A stretch of DNA of 64,000 nt from Cercospora beticola. Taxonomy: Eukaryota; Ascomycota; Dothideomycetes; Mycosphaerellales; Mycosphaerellaceae. Shown piece after piece: positions 34,955 through 46,800 of the stretch. The notes under the pieces were generated by a model. The model made no database searches and was not told where the DNA came from. It worked only from the letters and a program-made list of their open reading frames with translations. Location: the NCBI RefSeq assembly GCF_033473495.1, contig NC_088935.1:4154001-4218000 (forward strand), in the 5' to 3' direction. Numbering within the stretch: the first letter of the stretch is position 1; each line of letters opens with the position of its first letter. The translations under genes and the position numbers were made by a program.

Positions 34955-35700
34955 ATGGCAGCAGCAGCGATTCGACCCATGGGTCCAATGGATCTGCTCA
35001 AATTCAACCCGTGTAATCTCGACCACCTAACAGAAACCTACAACATCGGCTTTTACCTCGAATACTTCACAAAATGGCCACACCTCTGCAAAGTCATCGA
35101 AGGTCCAAGCGGCCAAATCGAAGCCTACAGTACGTATTTTCTTTTCTCTCCTCGCGCTGGTTTCACCGCAACGGAGCTACGTAAGCTGACCAATCTATCT
35201 CCTTAAGTCCTCGGCAAAGTCGAGGCTTCACCATACCCAGCACCTATCGAGCCTTACGACCCAGGTCTGAAGATCTATCAGAAGAAGTTTTCCAATTATC
35301 TCCCCTGGCATGCGCATATCACTTGTCTGACAGTGGCTCCATCGGCTCGAAGACTGGGATACGCGACGAAGCTCTCGGAAGCACTGGAAGAAGTTGGTGA
35401 TCAAGAAAATGCCTGGTTCGTTGACTTGTTTGTGCGGGTTGAGAATGAGGCTGCGATTCAGCTGTACAAGAAAATGGGGTAAGAATATCGCCTTCATTGC
35501 TGATGATAAACAATGCATAATTTTTTGTGTCTCATACTGATTAGTGGTCTAGCTATTCCGTCTACAGGAGAATAACAGACTACTACAATGACGGAAGCGA
35601 CGCCTACGACATGAGGAAACCACTCAAGCGAGATAAGCACCGCAAGACTGTTCGCGCCAATGGCGAGAATATCAAAGTGAGTCCTGATGAGGTGTGGTGA
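34955..35700 (+). CDS. NAA20: N-terminal acetyltransferase B catalytic subunit
   Basis: Catalytic subunit of NatB, which acetylates nascent proteins starting Met-Asp, Met-Glu, Met-Asn or Met-Gln at the ribosome. Three exons: 34955-35129, 35208-35478 and 35553-35700, giving about 197 aa. Splicing joins IEAY to ILGKVE and KKMG to YSVYRRITDYY, both conserved in the family. The GNAT fold is seen in HITCLTVAPSARRLGYATKL, whose RRLGYA loop binds the acetyl-CoA pyrophosphate, and in the substrate-binding FYLEYFTKWPHL near the N-terminus. The start MAAAAIRPMGPMDLLKFNP matches family length; in-frame codons further upstream look like leader sequence. The last exon runs through VSPDEVW without another intron. 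Confidence 0.93.
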
Positions 35701-36167
35701 AAGACTGTAAGTCGCATCAACCGGGTACATCCTCGGAATAGTGTCCAGCCGTGCCTGCCCTAGGAGGCATAAGTCTCTTTGGACGAATGTGGAAGGTTGT
35801 GCACGCCAAGAAACACAAGCGTGGAGAGGTTGGCATCCGGAGAATAAGAGGACAGGGGGTATGCCCTGTTGTCAGAACTATATGTCTCACATTGACGCTC
35901 GCATATGACATTCACTGGTGCTGGGCCGTTGGTGCTGGGAGGCTTTCCGCGGACGCCCACGGACGTGGTGGGTGAGACCGATCGTGCCCTATGGTGCTAT
36001 GAGGCATGGAAAGGAAAGTTCAAGGTAGAGGAATGGAAACCAGCAAATCATGTCTCATCGAATGTCATACAGCTATGAATCATAATACGAAAGGCAGCTC
36101 GGCGCGCTCGCTAGCCTAGGCCATGGCGGACATGCAAACTCCCAATCAAGCAAATGTCTCATCCACA
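35701..36167. other. Intergenic region between convergent genes
   Basis: 0.47 kb between the stops of NAA20 and the amidoligase gene. It contains only short shadow-like frames on both strands. It should hold two 3' UTRs; no repeat was seen. Confidence 0.4.
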
Positions 36168-37643
36168 TCAATTCTGACTGACCCACGCATCGAATTCGCG
36201 GTGAACGGCAGACCTAGGATCCAGAGAGTTGTCCAGGCGGGCGTAGATATTGGCAAGCAACTTGAAAGCCGAAGCTCTCGCAACAGGTGCTGCCGTATCC
36301 TCGTCAGGACCACACTGGAGTTCAGCTTTGGCTCGTGCTAGGCCAAGCAAATACTGCACATCAGCCAGCTCAAATGGAAGAGCCGCAGCAGTAGGATCCA
36401 GACCGTAATATCCGGAATCGAATTTTGTGCCGCATCGTTTGACGATTGTCGACCATTGATATGCGTCGCTTTGTTCTTCGTCATTGTTAGCAACCAACTC
36501 AGCGACCATTGGTTCATCGATGAATGCAGCATCAGAGTCCGTGTGTCTTCGCTGGATAAGCTCCTGACTTTCATCCTGACGTTGCAAGTGCTCAATCAGA
36601 TGATCGTCACATCCAATTGCATCCAGGACATGAGCAAGTGTAAACGTGACATCTGTAGTTTTCGTCAACAAGTAGACAAAGTCGGCATCGTCGGCGGTAT
36701 GACAGAACTGGACCGCTTGGCTCAAAAACTGAATCCAGGAGACGATTGACTGGAAGTCCACAGTTCCGATATGTTGACGAAACTCGATGGTTTTCTTGAC
36801 GAATGTATCTCCGTAGAATCCATCTTCGTAACAGTTATCGAAGTTCAACGCCGCGTGGTGGCCCAATTTGTCACCACAGACAGAGTTTACAATACTCAGA
36901 TCTGCGAGGCCTTGGTAGTCGGTCGCTTTCTCGATTCTTTGAATCCAGTTGAACACGTTCTCGTTGTCAGAATGATGGATGCGATTGTCGATTGGCAAAA
37001 TGTGGAAATCGGCGTTGTGGTTCCAATGGTAGAACGACGGCGGAGCAAACCAGAAAGGGACCAGAGGCTCGTAGCGAAAGGGTTCGATGTCGAGACCAGG
37101 TGCAAGGACACGTGTTGCGGCGTGCATCTGGTCGAATCGAGATTCATATGCAGTGAACAGTTGTGCGATCCGCTTGCCTGTTTTGAATGGGATGAAGTCC
37201 GGACCATTGCCAATGTGAACGTGAAAACCAGAAGTGCGGTTCGTGAGAATTGCACAGTGGTAATTGGAGCGCATCATGGAGAGCACCTCCGTCACACGCT
37301 GAATTTCAGCTGACCAATTGTCGTTAGCATAGGAGAATACTCGAGATTGCAGCTCGATGTGCTCCCGTGTCCAGCCGTCTGGTATCGAAGCCTCCTCGGC
37401 GGGTGTGAATTCCAAGCAGTCGTGGTCAACAGTCCAGTCTTCGTAAGGAGCATCCTCTGGCGATTCACGGGCCAAGTTCGAAGCAACACCTGCTTGTTTA
37501 AGGAAGTGTTGAATTGCTTGATCTGCGGGCACGTTAGCTAATGGGCGTGAAGGCGTCAGACCAGGGATGTTTGCAAACGCATCAGCCTTGTATACGATTG
37601 CGAACTCCAGTTCAATGCCCACAGTCTGCTGAAGACTGTTCAT
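36168..37643 (-). CDS. Putative amidoligase (COOH-NH2 ligase superfamily)
   Basis: 491-aa intronless protein with the layout of the Amidoligase_2 family, relatives of glutamine synthetase and glutamate-cysteine ligase that form amide bonds using ATP. Visible motifs are GIELEF at 9-14 (metal/ATP-binding acidic strand), WTVDHDCLEFTP from residue 70, SGFHVHIGNG at 138-147 (the family's catalytic-region histidines), and TIEFRQHIGTVD at 285-296. The C-terminal ~150 residues vary in the family. Substrates of fungal members are unknown. I set the start at the first ATG (37643); upstream codons in frame lack one. There is no signal or membrane segment, so it is probably cytosolic. Neighbours are unrelated, so there is no context clue to the substrate. 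Confidence 0.8.
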   Translation of the reverse strand: MNSLQQTVGIELEFAIVYKADAFANIPGLTPSRPLANVPADQAIQHFLKQAGVASNLARESPEDAPYEDWTVDHDCLEFTPAEEASIPDGWTREHIELQSRVFSYANDNWSAEIQRVTEVLSMMRSNYHCAILTNRTSGFHVHIGNGPDFIPFKTGKRIAQLFTAYESRFDQMHAATRVLAPGLDIEPFRYEPLVPFWFAPPSFYHWNHNADFHILPIDNRIHHSDNENVFNWIQRIEKATDYQGLADLSIVNSVCGDKLGHHAALNFDNCYEDGFYGDTFVKKTIEFRQHIGTVDFQSIVSWIQFLSQAVQFCHTADDADFVYLLTKTTDVTFTLAHVLDAIGCDDHLIEHLQRQDESQELIQRRHTDSDAAFIDEPMVAELVANNDEEQSDAYQWSTIVKRCGTKFDSGYYGLDPTAAALPFELADVQYLLGLARAKAELQCGPDEDTAAPVARASAFKLLANIYARLDNSLDPRSAVHREFDAWVSQN

Positions 37644-39034
37644 GTTGTCGGTCGGTGTGTTTTGTGGGTGTGTCAATATGCTCGAGGTGATCTTTGAAGC
37701 AGTCCTGCTGCTTAAAGGCTTTGCTCGGTAACTATTGCTTTACAAACTGATCTCGAAGTCTGCCCAGGCGGTATGTCACTTGCATTTTGTACAGCGCTGG
37801 GGACCCATGGTAACAATGAACAAAGCGTTGAGGCTCTTGTCCTGACTTGAAAGCAAAATCGAGAATGGCATTGTTTCGCGTTTGATGATGTGCATATCAA
37901 TGCACTTGTGCCTTGATCAGGCCGCTTCACCTTTATGGTCAATAGACGCTGACAAAGAAGTAGTAGCTCGGCGCAGTACAAAGAGACTTGGTTCCAGAAC
38001 CAAAGTAGGGCATGAGAAGCGTTGAACGAATGGGCGTTTGAGCAGTATTGCGGAAGCTGAATTTCGCTAATATGGACGAAAGGTCGATCGCCTGCTGTCC
38101 CGTCCACCTAGACCCAACGAAGAAAAGAAAACGACCCCAAAGAAATGCTGCTTTTGATCGCAGCGAGCAATTTTCTACTCACCATTGTACCTGCAATGAT
38201 CTGTTATGATTTCATGCAAGTTTAGATGTGGTACTAGGCGTGTGACTAGGCGTGTATGGACGACGGTCGCTGGCGATGAGTTGAGGATCGCATTGTCTTG
38301 AACGACTCGGGTCCGTCCGTGGTCTCGAGGTCTCTTTGTGCAGACATGGTAATTCTGAACTCCAGAGCTGCCAGTCACCTGCAACATAGTCAGCCAAGGG
38401 AAGCAATTGCTCAAGAATAAAAGTAAATGGGAGTGGAGGTAGAATGCGAGGGATGTGCTTGCCAAGGCCGGCAAGAATGCAGTGCATCGAGGTTCTGCTG
38501 ACTGTGCCAGAACGCGGCTGCATTGTAGCTGTTAGGCGTAGCTGTGCGATTGCGACGAGGAAATACGATGCGGCTGATTGGACTGCGGTTGAAGGTGCGA
38601 TCGTTGACGAATGAACCCTTTCCTATTGAGTGGTGCGCTCCTTCAATTGTCGAACGGGTGCATGCCAACACTGACTGATAGCCATTGGCAGAGATGTCGA
38701 AAGTGCGAGTCGAGGTGACAGATTTAGTAAAGCTGTTGTTTTGTTTCGTTTCATACTGATTGCCGAAAAGGACGTGGAACGTGGGCTGCGGCACATGGCC
38801 GAAGAGCTTCTCCGATTCACTGTCGCTGGTCGAAGAGCGTCGACATGCCTTCTCTCTGCCGCCGCTAATAACACATGCTGAAGTCGCACCGGGGAAATGG
38901 AAGTTGTAGTAGTACATGGGGGGTGATTAGCCGACTCCAGCAGAAACTCCTCGGATGCAGATTGCCTAGCGATCCATGATGCTGAAAAGACCGTTGCTTG
39001 CTCCGTACGCCTGTTTCGTTAGCCTAAACGTCGC
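37644..39034. other. Intergenic region of 1.39 kb
   Basis: Lies between the amidoligase start and the stop of the RNA-binding protein gene. A minus-strand frame at 38411-38917 (168 codons, ATG present, MYYYNFHFPGATSACV start) is the best coding candidate but shows no recognised domain. Other frames look like shadows. It may contain the amidoligase promoter and the RRM gene's 3' UTR. Confidence 0.4.
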
Positions 39035-40209
39035 CTAGTCGTATTGGCGGCGGTCTTCGTAGCTGCGAGCTGGTGGTGCATCGCGCGGCGGACGAGAGTC
39101 GCCACCGTAGCTACTGTCGCCTGGTGGCCCACCACGGGGAGGGCGCTCGTAGTTGGAGCCGTAGCCGCCTCCGCGGCGCTCTCCGCCATAGCGATCACCG
39201 CCGTCGCGGTAGCGGTCGCGTGGTGGACCGTCATCCCGACGTCCGTAACCACCGCGATCATCGTTGCGGTCGCGGTAGCCTCCGCCTCGATAGTCGTCAC
39301 GGCGGCCGTAGCCGCGGTCCTGCTTGTCAGTCAGTACAGATCCACGTTGCAGATATCAAGTGTGAACTCACGTCGTAGCGGTCGCCTCCGCGACCTCCCC
39401 AGCCTCCACCACGTGGGCGACGGTCCTCTGTGCTCAATTAGCTTATTGCTCAACGCATGTCGGATGTCGCAAGATCAGTAACTTACCGCGCTTAGGTGGT
39501 CCGAAGTACTTGCCCGGAGTTGGCGTGCGTGGGCGAGCGCGGCGAGCCTTCTCAATGCTCAAGGTGCGTCCCTCGTAGACCTCGCCCTGAAGGGCCTCCT
39601 TCGCAGCATCTGCCTCGTCCGAAGTGACCATCTTCACGAAGCCGAATCCACGGCTCTCGCGGGTGTGAGGATCCTTCATGATGTTGCACTTTTCAACCTG
39701 TCCATACTTTTCAAACAGACGCGAAACCTCCTCCTCAGTCAAACGTGGGTGGATTCCAGTAACGAAAAGGTTGGATCCTGGGTTCGTGGCATCTGGCTCG
39801 TCGTCGGCGCCGCCCTTGCGCGGAGGGTCACTGGTTCTAGTCAGCATGCTGTTGGCACATCTGCAACGTAGCTCTACGTACCGGTCGGCGCGTCCGTTGG
39901 AAGGCTCATCGCGCACGCGGACGTCGCCATCTCGATCGCGGTCTGGGCCTGGCGAACGCGAGCGCTCACGAGGAGGGTAGTCGCGCTCGTCTGTTGTCGG
40001 AAGAAGTCAGTGCTGGTCTGGAAGTCACGGCGGTCTTTTGCAGGTCGTGTGCTGCGGCTGAACTGGGCGTAGGAAGCCGCGTGGTTTGACACGCTGAATT
40101 CTCGCCCAAGTTGTGCCCGTGAAACGGCACGCTGAGCAGCGGCGCTGGTGGTGGAGGACGTACCGTCGTAGGTGCGCTGGTCGGCGTCGTAAGTGTCGAG
40201 GTCGGCCAT
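39035..40209 (-). CDS. RNA-binding protein with one RRM and an RGG-rich tail (Tra2-like)
   Basis: About 281 aa from five exons: 40164-40209, 39882-39990, 39487-39836, 39372-39427 and 39035-39319. Most donors are GTACGT, GTAAGT or GTGAGT. A short acidic/Arg-Ser segment (ERDYPPRERSRSPGPDRDRD) precedes a single RRM: RNP2 is LFVTGI and RNP1 is RGFGFVKM. The rest is a Gly/Arg/Tyr/Asp-rich tail with many RGG and RRD repeats ending RRQYD. This layout resembles transformer-2/SR-type splicing factors and is predicted to act on mRNA in the nucleus. The last acceptor could also be read three bases earlier, adding one Gln. The repetitive tail produces long Ala/Val-rich frames on the opposite strand that are not genes. 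Confidence 0.88.
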
Positions 40210-40838
40210 TGCAGCGGTCGATGTGTCGCTGTTTGCGACGGACTGGGGAAAGATGTAAGAAAGGGCTGAGCGAGCGCGTCAGTACCAGAGCACAGGCAGG
40301 CTGCTGTCGGAGTTCAAGCGGCCGTCAACTGGCAATGACGGCGGGCGCGTGGATGCGTGAAGGAGTGTGCGGAGCGGAGAGGGGATGGCGGAAGGAGGGA
40401 TGGACGAAGGCGTGGGCACGACGTGGTTTGTTCAAACAGTGAGGCGGCTGGAAACACAAGTTGATCCCTTGCTTCCAAGCCTTCTCGGCAACTTCCGCTT
40501 GTCTGCAACCAGCACCAGGCTCCGGCATGCTAGGTGCAGATCACGCGTTCTTGTGTCGACTTCACTTCTTTCTGCTCACAATAGCAAGCAGCATTACCAC
40601 TCACTGCGCGTGCACAGGCACGCCATCATAGTCCTCACACATCACCAGCTTCACTGCGACATATCATCATCCCGCGGGATGCTATAAGCAGCGAGTCATG
40701 ACCAGAGGCCACGCACTGAGCGTGATCATGGGTTTTCAGCAGAAGAGTCAACGTGATATCGCGATCGTCATAATTCTATCTGTACACGCTTGAACGCTCA
40801 CAAGAATCTGTCATATTACAAATCTCCTTGACAATGGA
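40210..40838. promoter_or_regulatory. Promoter region of the RRM gene; separase 3' side
   Basis: 0.63 kb between two minus-strand genes. It includes the RRM gene's promoter and leader and the separase 3' UTR. Open frames (40314-40528 minus, 40367-40687 plus) lack domains. Confidence 0.4.
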
Positions 40839-43800
40839 CTAGTCTCCAAGATAAACCGGCACTCCGTACACAACTGGTGCTGCTCCATTGAGGTACCTCA
40901 GAAAGCACGCCTCTCGGCTCTTCGACACAGCCTCCACCAAACTCTGCGGCTTACTTTCTTCGAACCTCACGCGACTACGATTACGAGCCGGCGTGCGCGA
41001 GGGGATCGGTGTCTTGTGGACTTTCGGCGTCTTGGGCGTCTTTGCGCACTTCTCCGGAGTCGAGGGCACAGCGAGTGTCCGCTTCCGAGGCGTCTTCGCT
41101 GGCGGCTTTACCGTCTCGGGGACTGCTTGCCACAAGCCCCACTCTTGACCAACAGCGAGGGAAAAGCGATCAATGTCCTTGTCCGTCACATCCCACAAAG
41201 TGGCGAGAACAGCCATACACTTTGAAGGATGTTCAGAGCTGGCTTGTCCCGCCTGAAGGTAAGCTGATGGGACTGAAAATGGTTCGAGCTCGTCGTATTC
41301 AGTGACGGCGCCAGACGAGCAACCCATCAGCCAGACCACCTCACTGCATGTTTCCAGCTTCCTGATCGCTCTTGGTCGAATGTACTGCGAACCAGCTCCA
41401 TGGCCGAAGTAAAGAAGATTCGATGAAGTCTGAAGGGCAGCTTTGAAGACGTCCTCACTTGGCTCACGTGTGACAATCGAAGTCCAGGGCTCCCCATCGG
41501 CATAGGTCAATCTACCAAGCTCCGGTGCGAGCACACCTTGAGTGCTCTTCAGGTCTCCGGACGGGTTCAGTATGTATGCACCAGAGTGCTTGGACACGGT
41601 GTAATGATCATCTCCATTGAGCTTGTGAGCATTGGCTCGCATTGTCACAAGACGCTCGCGAAGCGTCAACATGCTGTCGACTCTGCTGACGCTTGCTCTC
41701 TCCAAGCATGGCATGCTCTCCCATGGGAAGGCCTGAAGGCGCCGGTCCAGCACAAGTATCAAGTGCGCATCGTCTTTCTGCTGCTCAGCAGCGTCGTAGT
41801 ACGACCGCAGAGCATCTGCAACCTCCACAGTCATGCTGTCGAAGTCGACTTCATCGTAGGCATTGCGCTCTCCGTTGAACTGGAGCATGTCGACTACGAA
41901 ATACAGCAGGTCTGCAAGTGGCTCATCCAGATCAACCTCGCCCTGGGTGTCTGCACCAAGGCCAATAAAAAGCTCCAGAATCTGATCGTCCAAATCGATC
42001 TTCTTCGATCCTTTCATTTGGCGGGAAGGCAAGTGACGATCAAGTATGACATCGAAATCCTGTCGAAATCGCAACAGCTGTGCATCGTCTCTCCGGTGCT
42101 GGGATAGTAATCCACGGAAACCGCCGAGCCAGATGTTCTCTATATTGATGAGTAATTCCTGAAGACGTCGGTCAAGTGCCTCTCGCTCACTCCACCAATT
42201 TGTCTTTGCGCCCTTGACGTTGGTATCCATTGAATTGTGGCAGCTGTAATTTGAGAGCTCAATAGTCTCTTGGAGCTCAGCTCTGCCAACCACAAAGTCA
42301 AATAAATTATCATCGTCGTCCTCGGACTGCTGCCGGGAAAAGGGCAATCGCATCAATAGCGGAGTCTGACCATTACGATATCGTGCAACATACAGTTCAT
42401 CGCATTGTTCATTGAGACTGAGCGATACTGCTGTCCAAGATCTTGGCAAAATGTCCACATATTCTTCTTGGAACTGCGTGGCAGAAAGCTCTGGCGTCGG
42501 GTGAGGATTGTCAGACTGAGGCCACAGGAGAAGGTCTGAAGATTGTGTGATGTCGCTCTCCAGTTTTGCCGCGAATGACAGGCACTCTGCAGCGTGGATA
42601 CGCGGTGCTTCGATGTGCAACGCCTCTCGAACAGGGTGCAAAACTTCCGGCGCCTGGGTACCTGAGGTCGCTGAAAGCAGCATAGAGGTATCTGCAAGCA
42701 GAGCATATAACTTATGCGTGTCACTAGTCGTGAAGGACTCCATGGAGGATTTTTGGCCTTCGAGACATTGCCTAGCAGTAAGCAAGAGTTGGAGCACCGA
42801 GTCTGTAGCCGCCTTCTTGCTCTTCGCTGGTTTCGAGCCCTTCGTGGCTTTACCACGACCAGGCTGAACAGTCGACAACGCGGATGTTAAATTTCGCTCC
42901 GCGGACCGCAATGCCGGAAGTGCAAGCGTCGATTCTGAGAGTGCATTGAATGTGAAGTCGGCCTCTATGGCTGCTTCCACAGCCTGCATCGCCCCCAGAT
43001 AGCTTAACATGCGCCTGTCGAAAGTGTCTGGGAAGATTTGGCAGACCTCTGCCACCCAACTGATTCTGCTGTTTGCATCGTCCTGGCCAAGCTTGGTAGC
43101 GAGTATGGCGCTCTGCAGCATAACCTGTGCCTCGAGTTTTTGGAGCACATAGCAAGAACCCCAAGCAGATATATCCTTCTGCGACGAGACAGGTGCCGGT
43201 TTCTTGGTTTTGGCGCTGGTGACGCGTGAAGCTGTGGCTGGTTTCTTGGTCGCCGCTACTCGTTTCCTGGTCGAAGGTTTTGAAACAGTCTCATCTGGCA
43301 GCTGTGGAGTGCTATTGCCACTCAGCTTTGGCGAGTCCGCGCTGAAGGTTAAGTGTAAGCTTGAAGTGTAAGATTGTCCTTGGACTTGCTTCAAAATTGT
43401 CTCGGCCTCGCGTGAGAATTTCAAGGCATCTTCGAGGTCACCGAGCTTTACGCTCAGAGCAGTTTTCGCTCGCAAGTGATTCGTTCTTGCCAATGGGCAC
43501 TGAGGCTTGCCAGACTCTTGCTCGTGAGCAAGCAACAACTCCGCATCTTCGATTCTGCCAGCGCTAGCCAGCAAAAGACTTCGATGGTATCTAATGTCGG
43601 ACAAGATCCCATGCGCATTGGCCTCTTGCGCGATCTTGGCAGCTTGTTCGAAAGAATAGGATGCCTCGACAAAGGAACCGTGGTGTGCATAGATGTTTGA
43701 CAAATGCATCAACGCCTGGCACATCAACGGGAGGACTGTCCACAACGCCACCCCAGTACTCGACGATGGACTTGTTGGCTGTGTCGACTTGTCATGTGCT

Positions 43801-46800
43801 GGTTTGAGGTTCAATTTGCTGACACCCCTGATCAAGGTATCGACAGGTCTGGTGCTAGCTTCGCCACTTCGATCAATATTAGGCTCATTCGCAGCTGGAC
43901 ATGACTTTTCAATGCCAGCCCAAATACTGTTGGCTACTTGCACAGATCGCTTAGCAGCTTGCAGTGCCCCATGAGCATTGCCCGATGCAAACAAATGTTG
44001 AGAGTGAGCCAACCAGCCTCGAACGTGGTGGAGCCTGAAGGACTTGCGTTGCTGCGATGGGGCAGACTCCATATTCAAGCGGGACCGCACCTCTGCAGCT
44101 GATTGAAGAGCTTGTGCACTCTCATCGAGCTTGTCAACACAAAGGAAGTACTGCGCGCTTGTGATGTGATAGTCAAGGGCAGCAAGACTTGACTGCCCTA
44201 CTGTCTCCAGCAGCTTCCGCGCCTCATCAAGGTAGATTACAGCTGCTTCCGCATATCCGTGCAGAAGGTAGCATCGGACCAGACACAAGTCTGTTGTGCA
44301 CAGCTGTTCCTTGTCGTCCGAGATCTTCTGAACTCGATGCAGTAACTGCAAAAGGTGAAGTTGCGACTTGTGCTCTCCTAGCATGGTGAAGTAATCGCAA
44401 AGGCAGGACAATTGCTGTGCGAAGGCCGAAGGGTTGTCGATGACCCGTTGTAAGCTCTCCATGTCATGGCTTTGGTCCAGGAGTCTGTGCCAGACCAGAA
44501 TCTGCTTTTCGAGCACATCGACATCAAGTGACTTATTATCAAAGCTCCGCGAGATGACTAACGAAGCACGCAACTCTTCTAGGTACGGCACAAGGTCTCC
44601 ATCACGGCCTGGTTGTTTAGGATCCACCATTTCTACGTGAGACAAATCCTCCAATAGCTTGTGTTGAAATGTGTCCGGGCAGACCGTCTGATACCGCATA
44701 GCCATTGCAGAGACCCGCGCTCGTCGCACCGGAAATTCGGTAGAAGCGTAAATCTGCAATAATCGGTGGACAAGCTCCCGCACAACCCTCCCTTGAGCTT
44801 GTCGTATCTTTGACTTCTGCACTATCTCGCATGTAATCTGCAGCTGCCACTCGAGCACAGCTCCACGTTGCTCTGATGGCAGAGCAGAGTCATCATAGAG
44901 TATTTCCAAGCATTTCTCAGGAACGCTGGCCACCGCCTTGTTCACTAGACCTCTGAAAACTCTGCTCAGTATGATGGCGGACCGGGTGCTTGACCAAGCT
45001 TGTGCAAGCGACGTGTGCGCTGAATTTTCAGCAATCATATCGAGAAGGCCCGTTTGAACAAGTGCTTGAGCTGTGTCCTTATTGATCCATGTTACGAGGG
45101 ATTCGATCTGTCTGCTGATTGCCACAGCCTTCTCAATGATACTCTTTGTTGATTCCCTCTGGTTTCCTGCACTCAGTCGAGCATAACGAGACGCAAAAGC
45201 TGCCGCCGATCGTATCAGCCCTTCGCGGCCGGTCATGCTGACACCGTGATGCTGTCCATTAAAGCTCTCGAAAAGATGATCCAATTCCACAAGCAATGTT
45301 TCGTAATCTGAAGCACTTCCCGACACACTCTGCTGCAAAGCCTGTCGGAGTAGCTCTAGATTATCAAGCCCAGGCACTGATTGATCGCCAGTCGTGTCTA
45401 TGAACCTCAAAGCGCATGCATGTTGCCTGCACAGGGCGGCGACTCGACGTGCATGATTCGCTTCAAGAGCAGCACATTGCTGCACCGCAATGTTGGAGTA
45501 TGAATGTGCTTCTTCAGCATCACCTGCTCTCTCTGCGAGCACAGACATAGTGCGACTTATTGTGAAGCTTGCACTCGCACACTCGCTGACTTCCTGACTT
45601 GAAAGCTCCAGTGATGCGCGAGCTTTTTGGCAAATTCTGAGTACATTTTTGTTGATCGCTCCAGCTGGGAGCCTTCTGAGTAGCGCGCTCATAGATCGGG
45701 ACACTGGCTCAAGAACATTTTGAGCGATATCCATGGGCTGCGCCGTCAGTTTGATCATCTTCAATCGCACAGAGAGTGCGATCATGTTGATTTTGAATGC
45801 AGATTCTGGTCGTATGCACCGAGCGCTGTCCTTTGCCATCTCGTCTGTTCTAGCGCTGACCGAAGGACAGAGGCGCATGAGGGCCTGAAACAGGGCGTCG
45901 AGCTGTTTCGCTGCCTTAGTGCTGTCACTCAAGGATGTAGCATATTTGACGATGCACAACACCACTGACCGCTCGCTTTCCAGTTCAAGATGGGGCAGAG
46001 CATCCTCAATCGTTGCGGGCTTGTTCGCAGTCGCGAGCAGGGCCAACACATACGACCAGTAGGTCATAGCAAGCGGAGCTATGTTTGAATGCTCTGCCAG
46101 ATCAACTTCGAGTTGCAAGAGGCTGGCCAGCGTCTCGTGTCCGGGCACTCTCCCTGTGCCTGCCTTCTTGCCTCTCTGCTGGTCAGCAACAGCATCTGTA
46201 CGCGCGCTTTGCAACCGCTTCTTGACCGCGCATAACTCTTTGGCTGCAAGATTGTCGAGGCCAAGTCCAATCATCCTGCTTACTAGGGCAAGCATTCCTG
46301 TCTCGAGTTGGTACTTGGGTAGTGATCGCACACTTAGTCGCTCTCGGTCGGCAGCTCTGAGCTGCGAGAAGGCCAGCCTCGCGCATTCTGCCGTCGCAGT
46401 CCAAGGTCTCGTTTCAGGTGAAGGTGGCTCTTTGTTTACAGCGCTCACTGCTGCGCATTTGCCATTGACAAGCTTTGTCTGCGAAGCTTTCGCAGGGCTT
46501 GTATTGCTTGATCGCTCGTGGAGTGCCCTCGAATCCTTGGGACTTGTCCGTTTGGGTGTGCTGTCGAGTTCTCCATCGCACTGATTTGGTAACGACCGGT
46601 CGTTTTTCACAGCATTTTGAAGGACCTTGAGAGTTGTGTTGACAACATCTGTGGCGAGAGCATATCGCTCTTTCGGAGAAAGAGTCTTGGATTCGTCCTC
46701 GAGTACCGGCACGAACGCGACCTTCTTTGATGCCTTGGATGCCGGCGTGGTGGGTCTTGTCGATTTCAATGCTACTGCTTTGGTGTTCGTAGGTTTCTGT

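Noticed and set aside
39019..39481. Ala/Val/Thr-rich frames on both strands near the RRM gene's 3' end
   Set aside because: They are shadows of the Gly/Arg/Asp-rich tail; the spliced RRM gene explains the region.
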